NCBI GenBank assembly: GCA_025935735.1
Contig: JAICUS010000092.1
Span: forward strand, 1-14,344
DNA from: Solirubrobacteraceae bacterium
Lineage (GTDB): Bacteria; Actinomycetota; Thermoleophilia; Solirubrobacterales; Solirubrobacteraceae
DNA length: 14,344 nt
Direction: 5' to 3'
A program made the position numbers and the translations under genes. The notes below the pieces were generated by a model. That model ran no database searches, was not told where the DNA came from, and saw nothing but the letters and a program-made list of their open reading frames with translations. Shown here piece by piece: positions 1-5,709 of this stretch. Position 1 is the stretch's first letter; every line of letters starts with the position of its first letter.

Positions 1-160
1 GGCGCACGCCGCCCGTGCAGGAGCAGCGTGCCCGCGGCGGGGCGCGGCCGGGCCGAGATCGCCACCGGCCCGGCGAGCGTGAACCGCGCCCGGGGGAAGC
101 GCTCGGTCTCGATCGCCCGGTGCCCGAGCGTCGCGTCGCGTCGTGCCGCGCGTCACCTTC
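1..160 (-). pseudogene. YceI-like fragment, 5'-truncated and frameshifted, runs off left edge
   Basis: Read on the minus strand, 1-140 encodes a stretch with the pattern RDATLGHRAIETERFP, then ARFTL, then GTLLLHG. This is how YceI-family lipocalin-like proteins read in their second half (RD..., a short helix, a [DE]..RFP-T-F strand, then a LTLHG strand). YceI proteins are usually periplasmic or secreted and bind isoprenoid-type ligands. Further upstream the frame is broken: three copies of the 5-mer GCGTC (plus strand) lie at 128-142, and removing one copy in thought joins GDARHDA to TLGHRA in one frame. Beyond about 160 nothing YceI-like remains, although roughly 80 N-terminal residues would be expected, and no start codon is available. 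I read it as a relic whose 5' part was lost near the inverted-repeat arm at 180. The rest lies outside the window, so a frameshifted but functional gene cannot be excluded. Confidence 0.45.
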
Positions 161-179
161 GGCGCCCCGTGCCGGGGCC

Positions 180-202
180 GGCGAACTGCGGCTGGGTAGG
201 GA
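180..202 (+). repeat. Left arm of a 23-bp inverted repeat
   Basis: This arm contains the core CGGCTGGGTAGGGA. The reverse complement of 418-440 matches it at 22 of 23 positions; the only difference is the eighth base (T here, G in the other arm). Similarity weakens but continues outward for about 10 bp, where 6 of 10 positions match, and a gapped resemblance continues inward. The YceI-like relic stops about 20 bp to the left. Confidence 0.75.
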
Positions 203-417
203 GTGGGTGCCCCTGGCCGCGGTGTGCGGGTGATCGGTTCCCGGGCGCCGGCGCCCGTGCGTGTCACGTTACGCGGGGATAGCCCGACGAACTTTACACG
301 CGAAACCCTGAGCAAAGCCGAGCCCGGTCGAACCCGGTCACAAGTGATCGCTTTCCGCGCTCACGCCCGAGGCTCGCTCACACCCGACCCTGCCACCCGG
401 ACCCAGGGTCGACCGCT
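203..417. other. Non-coding block between inverted-repeat arms
   Basis: I find no convincing gene on either strand. The block is somewhat less GC-rich around 285-360. It contains a perfect 16-bp palindrome at 242-257 (CGGGCGCCGGCGCCCG), two CCCGGTC copies within 323-341, and a minus-strand TAAAGT (296-291) that could be a -10 box reading towards the YceI relic. No transposase, tRNA or recognisable riboswitch is present. Together with its arms it spans 261 bp, the size of a small non-autonomous element, but I see no target-site duplication. Confidence 0.4.
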
Positions 418-440
418 TCCCTACCCAGCCGCCGTTCGCC
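418..440 (-). repeat. Right arm of the 23-bp inverted repeat
   Basis: Reverse complement of the left arm at 180-202 with one mismatch. It ends 26 bp before the putative -10 box of the DUF1707 gene, so it could affect that promoter. Confidence 0.75.
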
Positions 441-466
441 GATCCCGCCGAGCGGACAGGCAGCGA

Positions 467-472
467 TAGCGT
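467..472 (+). promoter_or_regulatory. Putative -10 box (TAGCGT) for a leaderless DUF1707 transcript
   Basis: TAGCGT fits TANNNT and lies 7 nt before the ATG at 480, which would put the transcription start at or next to the start codon. There is no Shine-Dalgarno in the 7 nt between them. No good -35 is visible 16-18 bp upstream. The same arrangement recurs before other genes in the window, which strengthens the call. Confidence 0.45.
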
Positions 473-479
473 TGAGCGC

Positions 480-1019
480 ATGCAGCCCGCCACCCGCGCC
501 GGAGACGCCGACCGCGAGCGGGCGCTCGTCACCCTTCGCGACGCCGTCGTCAGCGGGCACCTGACCCTGGACGAGTTCTCGGGGCGCGTGGAGCATGCCG
601 AGCTGGCCCGCACGCACGCGGATCTCGAGGCGGTGACGGCCGACCTGCCGGCGAAGCCGGGGACCGCGGACCTGCCGGTGCGCCACCGGGCGGTGTTCTC
701 GCGGCTCGAGCGCTCCGGGCGCTGGGAGCTCGCGCCGGAGTCGCGGGTGGTGTCGATCGGCGGAACGGTCCGGCTGGACCTCGGGCAGGCCACGCTGCAC
801 GGCCCGGAGACGACGCTCCACGTGCGCAACTACTTCGGCACGATCACGCTGCTCGTCCCGCGCGGCGTGATCGTCGACGTGGACGGCGGCGGCATGTTCG
901 GCACGCGGGACATCGACCTCCCGGACGCGGGTCCGGTGGCCGACGCCCCGCGGCTGCACATCCGGACCTCGGGCCCGTTCGGGACCCTGCGGATCCGGAC
1001 CAGCCCGCGCCCCGGCTGA
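480..1019 (+). CDS. DUF1707 domain protein with LiaF-like C-terminal region
   Basis: A 179-residue protein. Residues 5-57 are a classic DUF1707 module: R.GDADRERALVTLRDAV.SGHLTLDEF, then a RV..AELARTHADLEAVTADLP pattern. This is a short helical domain common in actinobacteria at the N-terminus of membrane or regulatory proteins. Residues 75-175 hold short beta-strand-rich repeats (VVSIGGTVRLDLGQA, LHVRNYFGTITLLVPRGV, VDVDGGGMFGTRDI) like the C-terminal beta-solenoid of LiaF/YvqF cell-envelope stress proteins. No membrane segment or signal peptide is seen, so it is probably cytoplasmic or membrane-peripheral. A role in envelope-stress sensing is inferred from LiaF-like proteins only. It converges on the sigma operon with 5 bp between stop codons. 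The ATG is chosen because the domain starts at residue 5 and a TANNNT box sits 7 nt upstream. Confidence 0.8.
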   Translation: MQPATRAGDADRERALVTLRDAVVSGHLTLDEFSGRVEHAELARTHADLEAVTADLPAKPGTADLPVRHRAVFSRLERSGRWELAPESRVVSIGGTVRLDLGQATLHGPETTLHVRNYFGTITLLVPRGVIVDVDGGGMFGTRDIDLPDAGPVADAPRLHIRTSGPFGTLRIRTSPRPG

Positions 1020-1030
1020 GCGGCTCAGCC
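1014..1030. terminator. Small hairpin spanning both convergent stop codons
   Basis: GGCTGAG (1014-1020), loop CGG, CTCAGCC (1024-1030). This 7-bp stem contains the TGA of the DUF1707 gene and the TGA of the opposing gene. There is no U-tract on either strand, so termination is only suggested by position. Confidence 0.3.
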
Positions 1031-1498
1031 CTGGCCGGGCGCCGGCGCGTACTCGCCGAGGAACCCGGCGCCGATGATCTTCTCGTCCACGGCGGCGCGG
1101 CCGATGTAGCACTCCCACTCGCGCCCGTCCGAGCGCAGCGAGCGGCAGCCGCCGTTGACGTGCTTGGTGGCGTCGACGGTCGGCTCGACGGTGCCTTTCA
1201 GGTCGGCCTCGTCGGGCGTGAAGGACCCGGAGACCGTGCAGCGGTACTCGATCCCGTCGCGCACGGTCGTGCAGTGCGGCGTCGTGCCGACGAGGAACTT
1301 GGTGCCGGCGGGCAGCGAGCGGGCGACGTCGTCGGGCGAGAGCAGGCTCGCGCCCAGCGCGGCGCCCGGGACGGCCACGGCGAGCACCGCGGCGCCGGCG
1401 GCCACGCGGCGGCGGACGGTGCGCCGGCGAGTCCGGGCGAGGTCGGCGGCGGCGGCACGCTCGAGCGCGTCGCCGAGGGCGGTCAGGCGGGCGGTCAT
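1025..1498 (-). CDS. Single-pass membrane protein with four extracytoplasmic Cys; putative sigma partner
   Basis: A 157-residue protein. Residues 1-31 are charged and would be cytoplasmic (DALERAAAADLARTRRRTVRRR). Residues 32-53 form one hydrophobic span rich in A, V and G. The remaining 100 or so residues would be outside the membrane and carry four cysteines, at 76, 87, 118 and 130, well placed for two disulfides. Its ATG overlaps the stop of the upstream sigma factor gene (ATGA, 1495-1498), so the two are co-translated. Coupling to an ECF sigma gene and N-in/C-out topology are what anti-sigma factors show, but the cytoplasmic tail is short and lacks a zinc HxxxCxxC motif, so an anti-sigma role is an inference. 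I do not recognise the outer domain. Confidence 0.75.
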   Translation of the reverse strand: MTARLTALGDALERAAAADLARTRRRTVRRRVAAGAAVLAVAVPGAALGASLLSPDDVARSLPAGTKFLVGTTPHCTTVRDGIEYRCTVSGSFTPDEADLKGTVEPTVDATKHVNGGCRSLRSDGREWECYIGRAAVDEKIIGAGFLGEYAPAPGQG

Positions 1499-2022
1499 CG
1501 GGCGGCCTCCTTGGAGAGTCGGGCGCGCAGTGCGCTGAGCCCGCGGTGCACGCGGACCCGCGCGGCGGCGGGCGTGGTGCCGAGCGCGGCGGCCACGTCG
1601 GCGTAGGGCAGGTCGTCGACCACGCGCAGACGGATCGCCTCCCGCTGGGCCTCCGGGAGCGCGTCCAGCGCCTCGTCGAGGCCGTCCAGCCAGGCCTCCT
1701 CGGCGGGCGCCGCGACGGCCGGCAGCCCGAGCCGCTCGCGCGCCGCCGCCTCCAGCCGGCGGCGGCGGACGGACATCAGCAGCACGTTGCGGGCGATCCC
1801 GAACAGCCACGGCCCGGCGGAGCCGTCGCACTCGTCGCGGAAGCGCGAGCGGACGAGCCAGGCCTGCGCGAACGTCTCGGACGTCAGCTCGTGGGCGGCG
1901 TCGTCGTCGCGCGTGCGGCGCAGGTGGTAGCCGAGCACGCGGTCGGCGTAGCGGTCGTACAGCTCGCGAAACGCCCGCGCGTCGGTGCGGGCGGCGGCGA
2001 TCAGGGCGGCGTCGCTGCGCAT
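1495..2022 (-). CDS. ECF-type RNA polymerase sigma factor (sigma-70 family)
   Basis: A 175-residue protein with the two-domain layout of extracytoplasmic-function sigma factors. Region 2 is at about 16-90 (FRELYDRYADRVLGYHLRRT, then ELTSETFAQAW, then PWLFGIARNVLL). A short acidic and alanine-rich linker follows. Region 4 is at about 118-168 (LDALPEAQREAIRLRVVDDLPYADVAAALG, then TTPAAARVRVHRGLSALR), containing the DNA-reading helix-turn-helix. There is no C-terminal extension, unlike ECF41 or ECF42 members. It directs RNA polymerase to promoters of a stress or envelope regulon that cannot be named here. It is the first gene of a two-gene unit with the four-Cys membrane protein. The start at 2022 is the natural domain boundary. 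A GAAC-N17-GTC motif upstream hints at autoregulation. Confidence 0.9.
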   Translation of the reverse strand: MRSDAALIAAARTDARAFRELYDRYADRVLGYHLRRTRDDDAAHELTSETFAQAWLVRSRFRDECDGSAGPWLFGIARNVLLMSVRRRRLEAAARERLGLPAVAAPAEEAWLDGLDEALDALPEAQREAIRLRVVDDLPYADVAAALGTTPAAARVRVHRGLSALRARLSKEAAR

Positions 2023-2031
2023 GTCATACCG

Positions 2032-2055
2032 GACATGGCGCGAGGCGCCGCGTTC
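2032..2055 (-). promoter_or_regulatory. Possible ECF-type autoregulatory promoter
   Basis: On the minus strand GAAC (2055-2052), a 17-nt spacer and GTC (2034-2032) lie 9 nt before the sigma factor ATG. ECF sigma factors commonly recognise a -35 containing GAAC or AAC and a -10 containing CGTC or GTC at 16-17 nt, and many activate their own gene. The -35 part lies just past the stop codon of the preceding membrane gene. The motif is short, so chance occurrence is likely enough to keep confidence low. Confidence 0.3.
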
Positions 2056-2056
2056 G

Positions 2057-2443
2057 TTACACGTCGTAGCGCGCGACCGTGAAGCCGATCAGCATCGGCA
2101 CGTGCACGGCGTACACGACCAGCGACAGCGTGAGCACGACCAGCGTGCCGCCGCTCAGGCCGTCGCGCAGGAACGCGTACAGGATCATCCCCGCGGTGAT
2201 CGCGTACGCCAGCAGCGCCCACCGCGCCACTTGGAAGAAGCGCTCGCGCGCGAACCCGCGCACCCGCAGCAGCAGCACGAGGTTGGTCACCAGCAGCGCC
2301 GCGGACAGCGCGAGCAGGACGACGGCCGGCACCAGCGGCACGTGCTGCGGGATGTGCGAGGCCAGGTAGATGCCGCCGGCCACGATCAGCGCCAGCGACG
2401 TCATGCCGATCGCGGTGACCGGCGGCAGCCGCTGCTCGCTCAT
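2057..2443 (-). CDS. Four-pass small membrane protein, unknown function
   Basis: A 128-residue protein that is almost entirely membrane-embedded. Hydrophobic spans lie at about 10-30, 37-60, 72-92 and 98-122, separated by short loops; the longest loop (60-72) is basic (RVRGFARERFFQVAR) and so probably cytoplasmic. Histidines sit at the membrane edges (H30, H34, H114). It is the third gene of an operon after the alditol oxidase and another membrane protein, and its ATG overlaps the previous stop (ATGA, 2440-2443). I do not recognise the family. The context suggests a partner for the 200-residue membrane protein, perhaps as a heteromeric membrane complex. Confidence 0.75.
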   Translation of the reverse strand: MSEQRLPPVTAIGMTSLALIVAGGIYLASHIPQHVPLVPAVVLLALSAALLVTNLVLLLRVRGFARERFFQVARWALLAYAITAGMILYAFLRDGLSGGTLVVLTLSLVVYAVHVPMLIGFTVARYDV

Positions 2444-3042
2444 CCCGTCGCCACCCGGGTCATGATCACGAACGTCGCCACCTGCAGCACGCCGGTGACC
2501 CCGGCCGTGTAGATGAACCGCTTCATCAGGCGCCCGATCACCTCGGGGTTCGGGCGCGGCTTGCGCAGCTCGAACAGCACCGCGATGTTCGCCGGCTCGA
2601 GCAGCCCGAGCGCGATCACCGCCATGACGCCGACGACGATGTAGCTGGCCACGATCCAGCCGTGGCGGTAGTAGGAGCTGTCCACCGTGCCGAGCAGGTG
2701 GCCGAGCTGCCAGCCGGCGGCCAGGGTGACGGTGACCAGGGTCGGCATGAGCAGCGCCATTTTCGGCATCAGCTTCTTGGTCATCTCGATCCGCGCGGGG
2801 ATCGCCAGGCTGCCGAGGATCGGGCCCAAGATGAGCCCGAGGAACAGGTCGACCACCGTCCAGCCCGCCCCGAACACGATGTGCAGGAACTCGAGCGGCC
2901 ACAGCTTGTTGACCGCGATGGCCACGATTGTCAAAACCAGGACCACGGCGACGATCGGCAGGCCCTTGCGCGGGATGATCTCGAAGTCCGCCGCGGCGGC
3001 GGGGTCCGCGGCGGGCGGAGCGTGGACGGCGACGTCGGTCAC
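2440..3042 (-). CDS. Five-pass integral membrane protein, possibly DUF2269/CopD-like
   Basis: A 200-residue protein with hydrophobic spans at about 28-46, 52-79, 96-117, 129-150 and 176-196. The segment LEFLHIVFGAGWTVVDLFLG, with H54 just inside a helix, and the later GWQLGH (H115) recall the DUF2269/CopD-like class of membrane proteins with intramembrane histidines. The resemblance is loose and the call is tentative. The start is a GTG at 3042 that overlaps the stop of the oxidase gene (GTGA), so translation is coupled to it. Its own stop overlaps the next ATG. A role linked to the oxidase, such as electron or metal handling at the membrane, is only inferred from this coupling. Confidence 0.7.
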   Translation of the reverse strand: MTDVAVHAPPAADPAAAADFEIIPRKGLPIVAVVLVLTIVAIAVNKLWPLEFLHIVFGAGWTVVDLFLGLILGPILGSLAIPARIEMTKKLMPKMALLMPTLVTVTLAAGWQLGHLLGTVDSSYYRHGWIVASYIVVGVMAVIALGLLEPANIAVLFELRKPRPNPEVIGRLMKRFIYTAGVTGVLQVATFVIMTRVATG

Positions 3043-4241
3043 GGGCCAACACTAACCGCGAGCCAGTCGTTGCGAAAGGCCTCGCGGGGATCGAGCGTGT
3101 TCGCCAGCCGACAGAAATCCGGCAGGCGCTCCGGCCGCGGCCGGGTGAGGAAGAGCTTGCCCCAGTGCGGGATGGCGCCGAAGGGCGCCAGCGCGGCCTC
3201 GACGTCCTGCAGCGCCCGCTCGACCGCGGCCTGGTCGCGCCGCCAGGTGAAGTGCAGGGCGAGTGTGTCGCGGCGGTGCTGCGGGCTCAGCCACAGCTCG
3301 TCGGCCGCCACCGTGCGCAGCTCGGACACCTGCAGGATCGCGTCGAGCGCCGGCCCGAGCGCGCGCACCGCCTCGATCGCCCCACGGGCGTCCGCGCGAT
3401 CGACGAAGAACTCCGACTGGATCTCCTCGCCGTGGCTGGGCGTGAACTCCAGCCGGAAGTGCGGCAGCCGGTCCGACCACGCACCGGGGACGCCGAGCTG
3501 CGGCGTGCAGCTCGCCGCGTCGACGCCGGGGATCGGGTGGCGCTCGCCGTCCGCCGGGCGGCCGGGCAGCTCCGGCTCGGGCTCGTCCGTGCGCCGCTTG
3601 GCCCAGATCGCGCCGGCGCGCTCGCCCCAGCGCGTGAACACGCTGACGCTGTAGCTCGCGCCCATGATCGCGTCGAGGTCGCCGAGCAGCTCGTCCCACG
3701 TGACGTCCTCGAAGACCCGCTGGGCGACCTCGTAGGCGGGCTCGACGTCGAGGCTCAGCCGCGTGACGACGCCGAGGGCGCCGAGGCCGACCACCATCCC
3801 GGCGAAGTCCGCATCGCCGCGGTGCGCGCGCACCACGTCGCCGGTGGAGGTGACCAGCTCGAGCGCCGCCACCGCCGTGGCCAGGTTGCCGTTGCGCGCG
3901 CCGGAGCCGTGCGTCGCCGTGGCCACCGCGCCGCCGACCGTGATGTGCGGCAGCGACGCGAGGTTGGCCAGCGCCAGGCCGCGCGCGTTGAGCACGCCCG
4001 CCAGGTCGCCGTAGCGCACCGCCGCCGGGACCTCGACCGTGCCGTCGCCGAACGTCACGTCGCCCGGCAGCTGGGACACCGACACGAGCTCGTCCGAGTC
4101 CGCGATGCCGGTGAACGAGTGCCGCGACCCGACCGCGCGGATCCGCTCCGCGCCGGCCACCAGCCGGCGCAGCTCGTCCAGCGAGCGCGGCGTGTGCACC
4201 ACCCGCGCCCGGTACTCGTAGTTGCCCGCCCAGTTGCGCAT
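3039..4241 (-). CDS. aldO: Alditol/xylitol oxidase-type FAD-linked oxidoreductase
   Basis: A 400-residue member of the vanillyl-alcohol-oxidase flavoprotein family. It begins with NWAGNY and carries GSRHSF, where H41 corresponds to the histidine that binds FAD covalently in Streptomyces coelicolor AldO. It continues with LPHITVGGAVATATHGSG (FAD and active-site loop). The C-terminal half has LHFTWR and PHWGKLF, matching the AldO His/Thr and Lys active-site positions. Such enzymes oxidise the terminal hydroxyl of sugar alcohols (xylitol, sorbitol) with O2, giving the aldose and H2O2; the exact substrate cannot be read here. Length is close to AldO (about 418). No signal peptide is seen, so it is cytoplasmic. 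It leads a coupled operon with two membrane proteins and is divergent from the VOC gene, with 19 bp between starts. Confidence 0.88.
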   Translation of the reverse strand: MRNWAGNYEYRARVVHTPRSLDELRRLVAGAERIRAVGSRHSFTGIADSDELVSVSQLPGDVTFGDGTVEVPAAVRYGDLAGVLNARGLALANLASLPHITVGGAVATATHGSGARNGNLATAVAALELVTSTGDVVRAHRGDADFAGMVVGLGALGVVTRLSLDVEPAYEVAQRVFEDVTWDELLGDLDAIMGASYSVSVFTRWGERAGAIWAKRRTDEPEPELPGRPADGERHPIPGVDAASCTPQLGVPGAWSDRLPHFRLEFTPSHGEEIQSEFFVDRADARGAIEAVRALGPALDAILQVSELRTVAADELWLSPQHRRDTLALHFTWRRDQAAVERALQDVEAALAPFGAIPHWGKLFLTRPRPERLPDFCRLANTLDPREAFRNDWLAVSVGP

Positions 4242-4260
4242 CGCCCTGCATCATCCCCGC

Positions 4261-4638
4261 ATGCCCGAAGTCACGCTCGACCACTGTGTCATCCACGTCA
4301 GCGACTGGGAGCGCTCCAACGCCTTCTACCGCGACGTGATCGGCGCCGAGCTCGTGCGCCGCGGCGCCGGCTGGGCTTACCGGCTCGGCGCCCAGCAGCT
4401 CAACGTCCACGGCCCGGGCGTCGACGCCCACCCGGTGGCGCGCGACCCGGTCCGGCCCGGCAACAGCGACGTCTGCTTCGCCTGGGGCGGCTCGATCGAG
4501 GACGCGGTCGCTCATCTGGAGCGCCACGGCGTCGCCGTCGAGGAGGGCCCGGTCGCCCGCCACGGCGCCCGCGGCGAGGGGGTCAGCGTCTACTTCCGCG
4601 ACCCCGACGGCTCGCTCATGGAGTTCCTGGCCTACTGA
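4261..4638 (+). CDS. VOC family (glyoxalase/dioxygenase-fold) protein
   Basis: A 125-residue protein with two beta-alpha-beta-beta-beta modules. The first starts LDHCVIHVSDWERSNAFYRDVIGAEL and the second centres on SDVCFAW, then IEDAVAHLERHGV, then SVYFRDPDGSLMEFLAY. Likely metal ligands are the His of IHV, the His of NVHG and the Glu of LMEF. The superfamily includes glyoxalase I, extradiol dioxygenases and fosfomycin-resistance enzymes; this sequence resembles the small stand-alone group of unknown substrate. The start at 4261 is preferred over an in-frame ATG at 4222, because the earlier one lies inside the divergent oxidase gene and adds no domain residues. The stop overlaps the next start (TGATG), so it is coupled to the DUF2332 gene. 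Confidence 0.85.
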   Translation: MPEVTLDHCVIHVSDWERSNAFYRDVIGAELVRRGAGWAYRLGAQQLNVHGPGVDAHPVARDPVRPGNSDVCFAWGGSIEDAVAHLERHGVAVEEGPVARHGARGEGVSVYFRDPDGSLMEFLAY

Positions 4639-5672
4639 TGCTCGCCCAGGAGTACCGGCGCTTCGGCGAGGCCGGCGGCGCGGGCCCGCTGTACGCGCGC
4701 GTCGCCGTCGCGCTGAGCGAGTCCGCGGGGGCGCTGCGCGCCATCGAGGCGGTGCCCAAGCGCCAGCCGGCCCTGATCCTCGCCGCGCTGCACGACCTCG
4801 CCTTGGCCGGCCGCGCCCCGGCGCTGGCTGCGGCGTATGCCGCCGCGGACGGCGAGGCGGCGGGCGGCGCGGCCGTCGACACGCTGCTGCGGATGCCCGA
4901 CGCGGTCGCGGCCATCGCCGCGGCCCGGCGGACGCGGACCGATGCGGGCGGACACGGCGCGGTGCTCTATCCGGCGATCGCCGAGGCCGCCCACCGGGCC
5001 GGCGCGGTCGCGGTCGGGCTGATCGACGTGGGCTGCGCGGCCGGGCTCAACCTCACCGTGGATCGCGTCGGGATCGCGTACGGCAACGGGCGGTCGCTGG
5101 GGGACCCGGCATCTCCCGTGCAGCTGTCGTGCTCGCTCCGGGGCGGCCGGCCCGTCCCGGCGCGGGCGCTCCCCGAGGTCGTCGCCCGGATCGCCGTCGA
5201 CCGCGATCCGGTGGACGTGACCGACCCGGACGACGCCCGCTGGCTGCGCGCCTGCCTGCCGCCGGATCAGCCCGAGCGGGCCGCGCGGCTCGAGGCGGAG
5301 ATCGCGCTTGCCCGGACGGCGCCGCCGCTGCTGCTGCGCGGCGATCCCGTCGAGGTGCTGCCCGGCGCCTTCGCCCGTGTGCCCGCGGACGCCCTGCCGG
5401 TCGTGACCACCACGTGGGCGCTGTCGCGCTTCCCGTCCGAGTACCGCCTGCGCTTCCTGCAAGGCCTCGGCGACGCGGCGGCCGGCCGGGCGGTGGCCTG
5501 GGTGTCGGCCGAGGGGGTGGGCGTCGCGCCGGCGATCCCGACGCTCGGCGACCGCCGCGCCTTCGGCCACAGCATCGTCGGCCTGGCGGCGCTGGACCGC
5601 TCGTCCCTGCGCGCCGAGGCCGTCGGCCGCTGCTGGTCGCGCGGCCGCTGGCTGGCGTGGCTGGCCCAGTAG
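4638..5672 (+). CDS. DUF2332 family protein
   Basis: A 344-residue protein that matches DUF2332 in length and pattern. It has an N-terminal helical part with SPLYA-like GPLYARVAVALSES, a central LIDVGCAAGLNLTVDR, a DPVDVTDPDDARWLRACLPPDQ stretch, a GDPVEVLP strand and a C-terminal half with TTWALSRFP. The IDVGCAAGLNL segment looks like a class I methyltransferase glycine-rich motif, as is general in this family, but no reaction is established. It is predicted cytoplasmic. Its ATG at 4638 overlaps the stop of the VOC gene by one base. Codon use matches its neighbours. Confidence 0.85.
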   Translation: MLAQEYRRFGEAGGAGPLYARVAVALSESAGALRAIEAVPKRQPALILAALHDLALAGRAPALAAAYAAADGEAAGGAAVDTLLRMPDAVAAIAAARRTRTDAGGHGAVLYPAIAEAAHRAGAVAVGLIDVGCAAGLNLTVDRVGIAYGNGRSLGDPASPVQLSCSLRGGRPVPARALPEVVARIAVDRDPVDVTDPDDARWLRACLPPDQPERAARLEAEIALARTAPPLLLRGDPVEVLPGAFARVPADALPVVTTTWALSRFPSEYRLRFLQGLGDAAAGRAVAWVSAEGVGVAPAIPTLGDRRAFGHSIVGLAALDRSSLRAEAVGRCWSRGRWLAWLAQ

Positions 5673-5698
5673 GCTGGGCGCGTCGTCCACCGACCCAT

Positions 5699-5705
5699 GG
5701 AGGGG
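5699..5705 (+). promoter_or_regulatory. Shine-Dalgarno (GGAGGGG) fixing a GTG start
   Basis: GGAGGGG lies 4 nt before the GTG at 5710. A nearby ATG at 5697 is in another frame and stops after seven codons, so the ribosome site supports the GTG. This is one of the few clear Shine-Dalgarno sequences in the window. Confidence 0.6.
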
Positions 5706-5709
5706 TGCT

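Noticed and set aside
318..342. tRNA T-arm-like GGTCGAACCCGG
   Set aside because: The sequence is not the GGTTCGAATCC form, and no acceptor, D or anticodon arms can be folded around it.
338..1118. Minus-strand open frames over the DUF1707 gene
   Set aside because: No recognisable domain, while the plus-strand frame has a full DUF1707 module.
4242..4260. CATCAT/GATGAT as a shared two-way -10 box between oxidase and VOC genes
   Set aside because: The position fits, but neither strand has T at the first base of the box and no -35 is at a suitable distance, so it is not listed as a promoter.
3165..4637. Long open frame on the plus strand opposite the alditol oxidase, continuous with the DUF2332 frame
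   Set aside because: It is Arg/Ala-rich low-complexity translation antisense to a gene with clear catalytic motifs. Only the part from 4638 matches a family.
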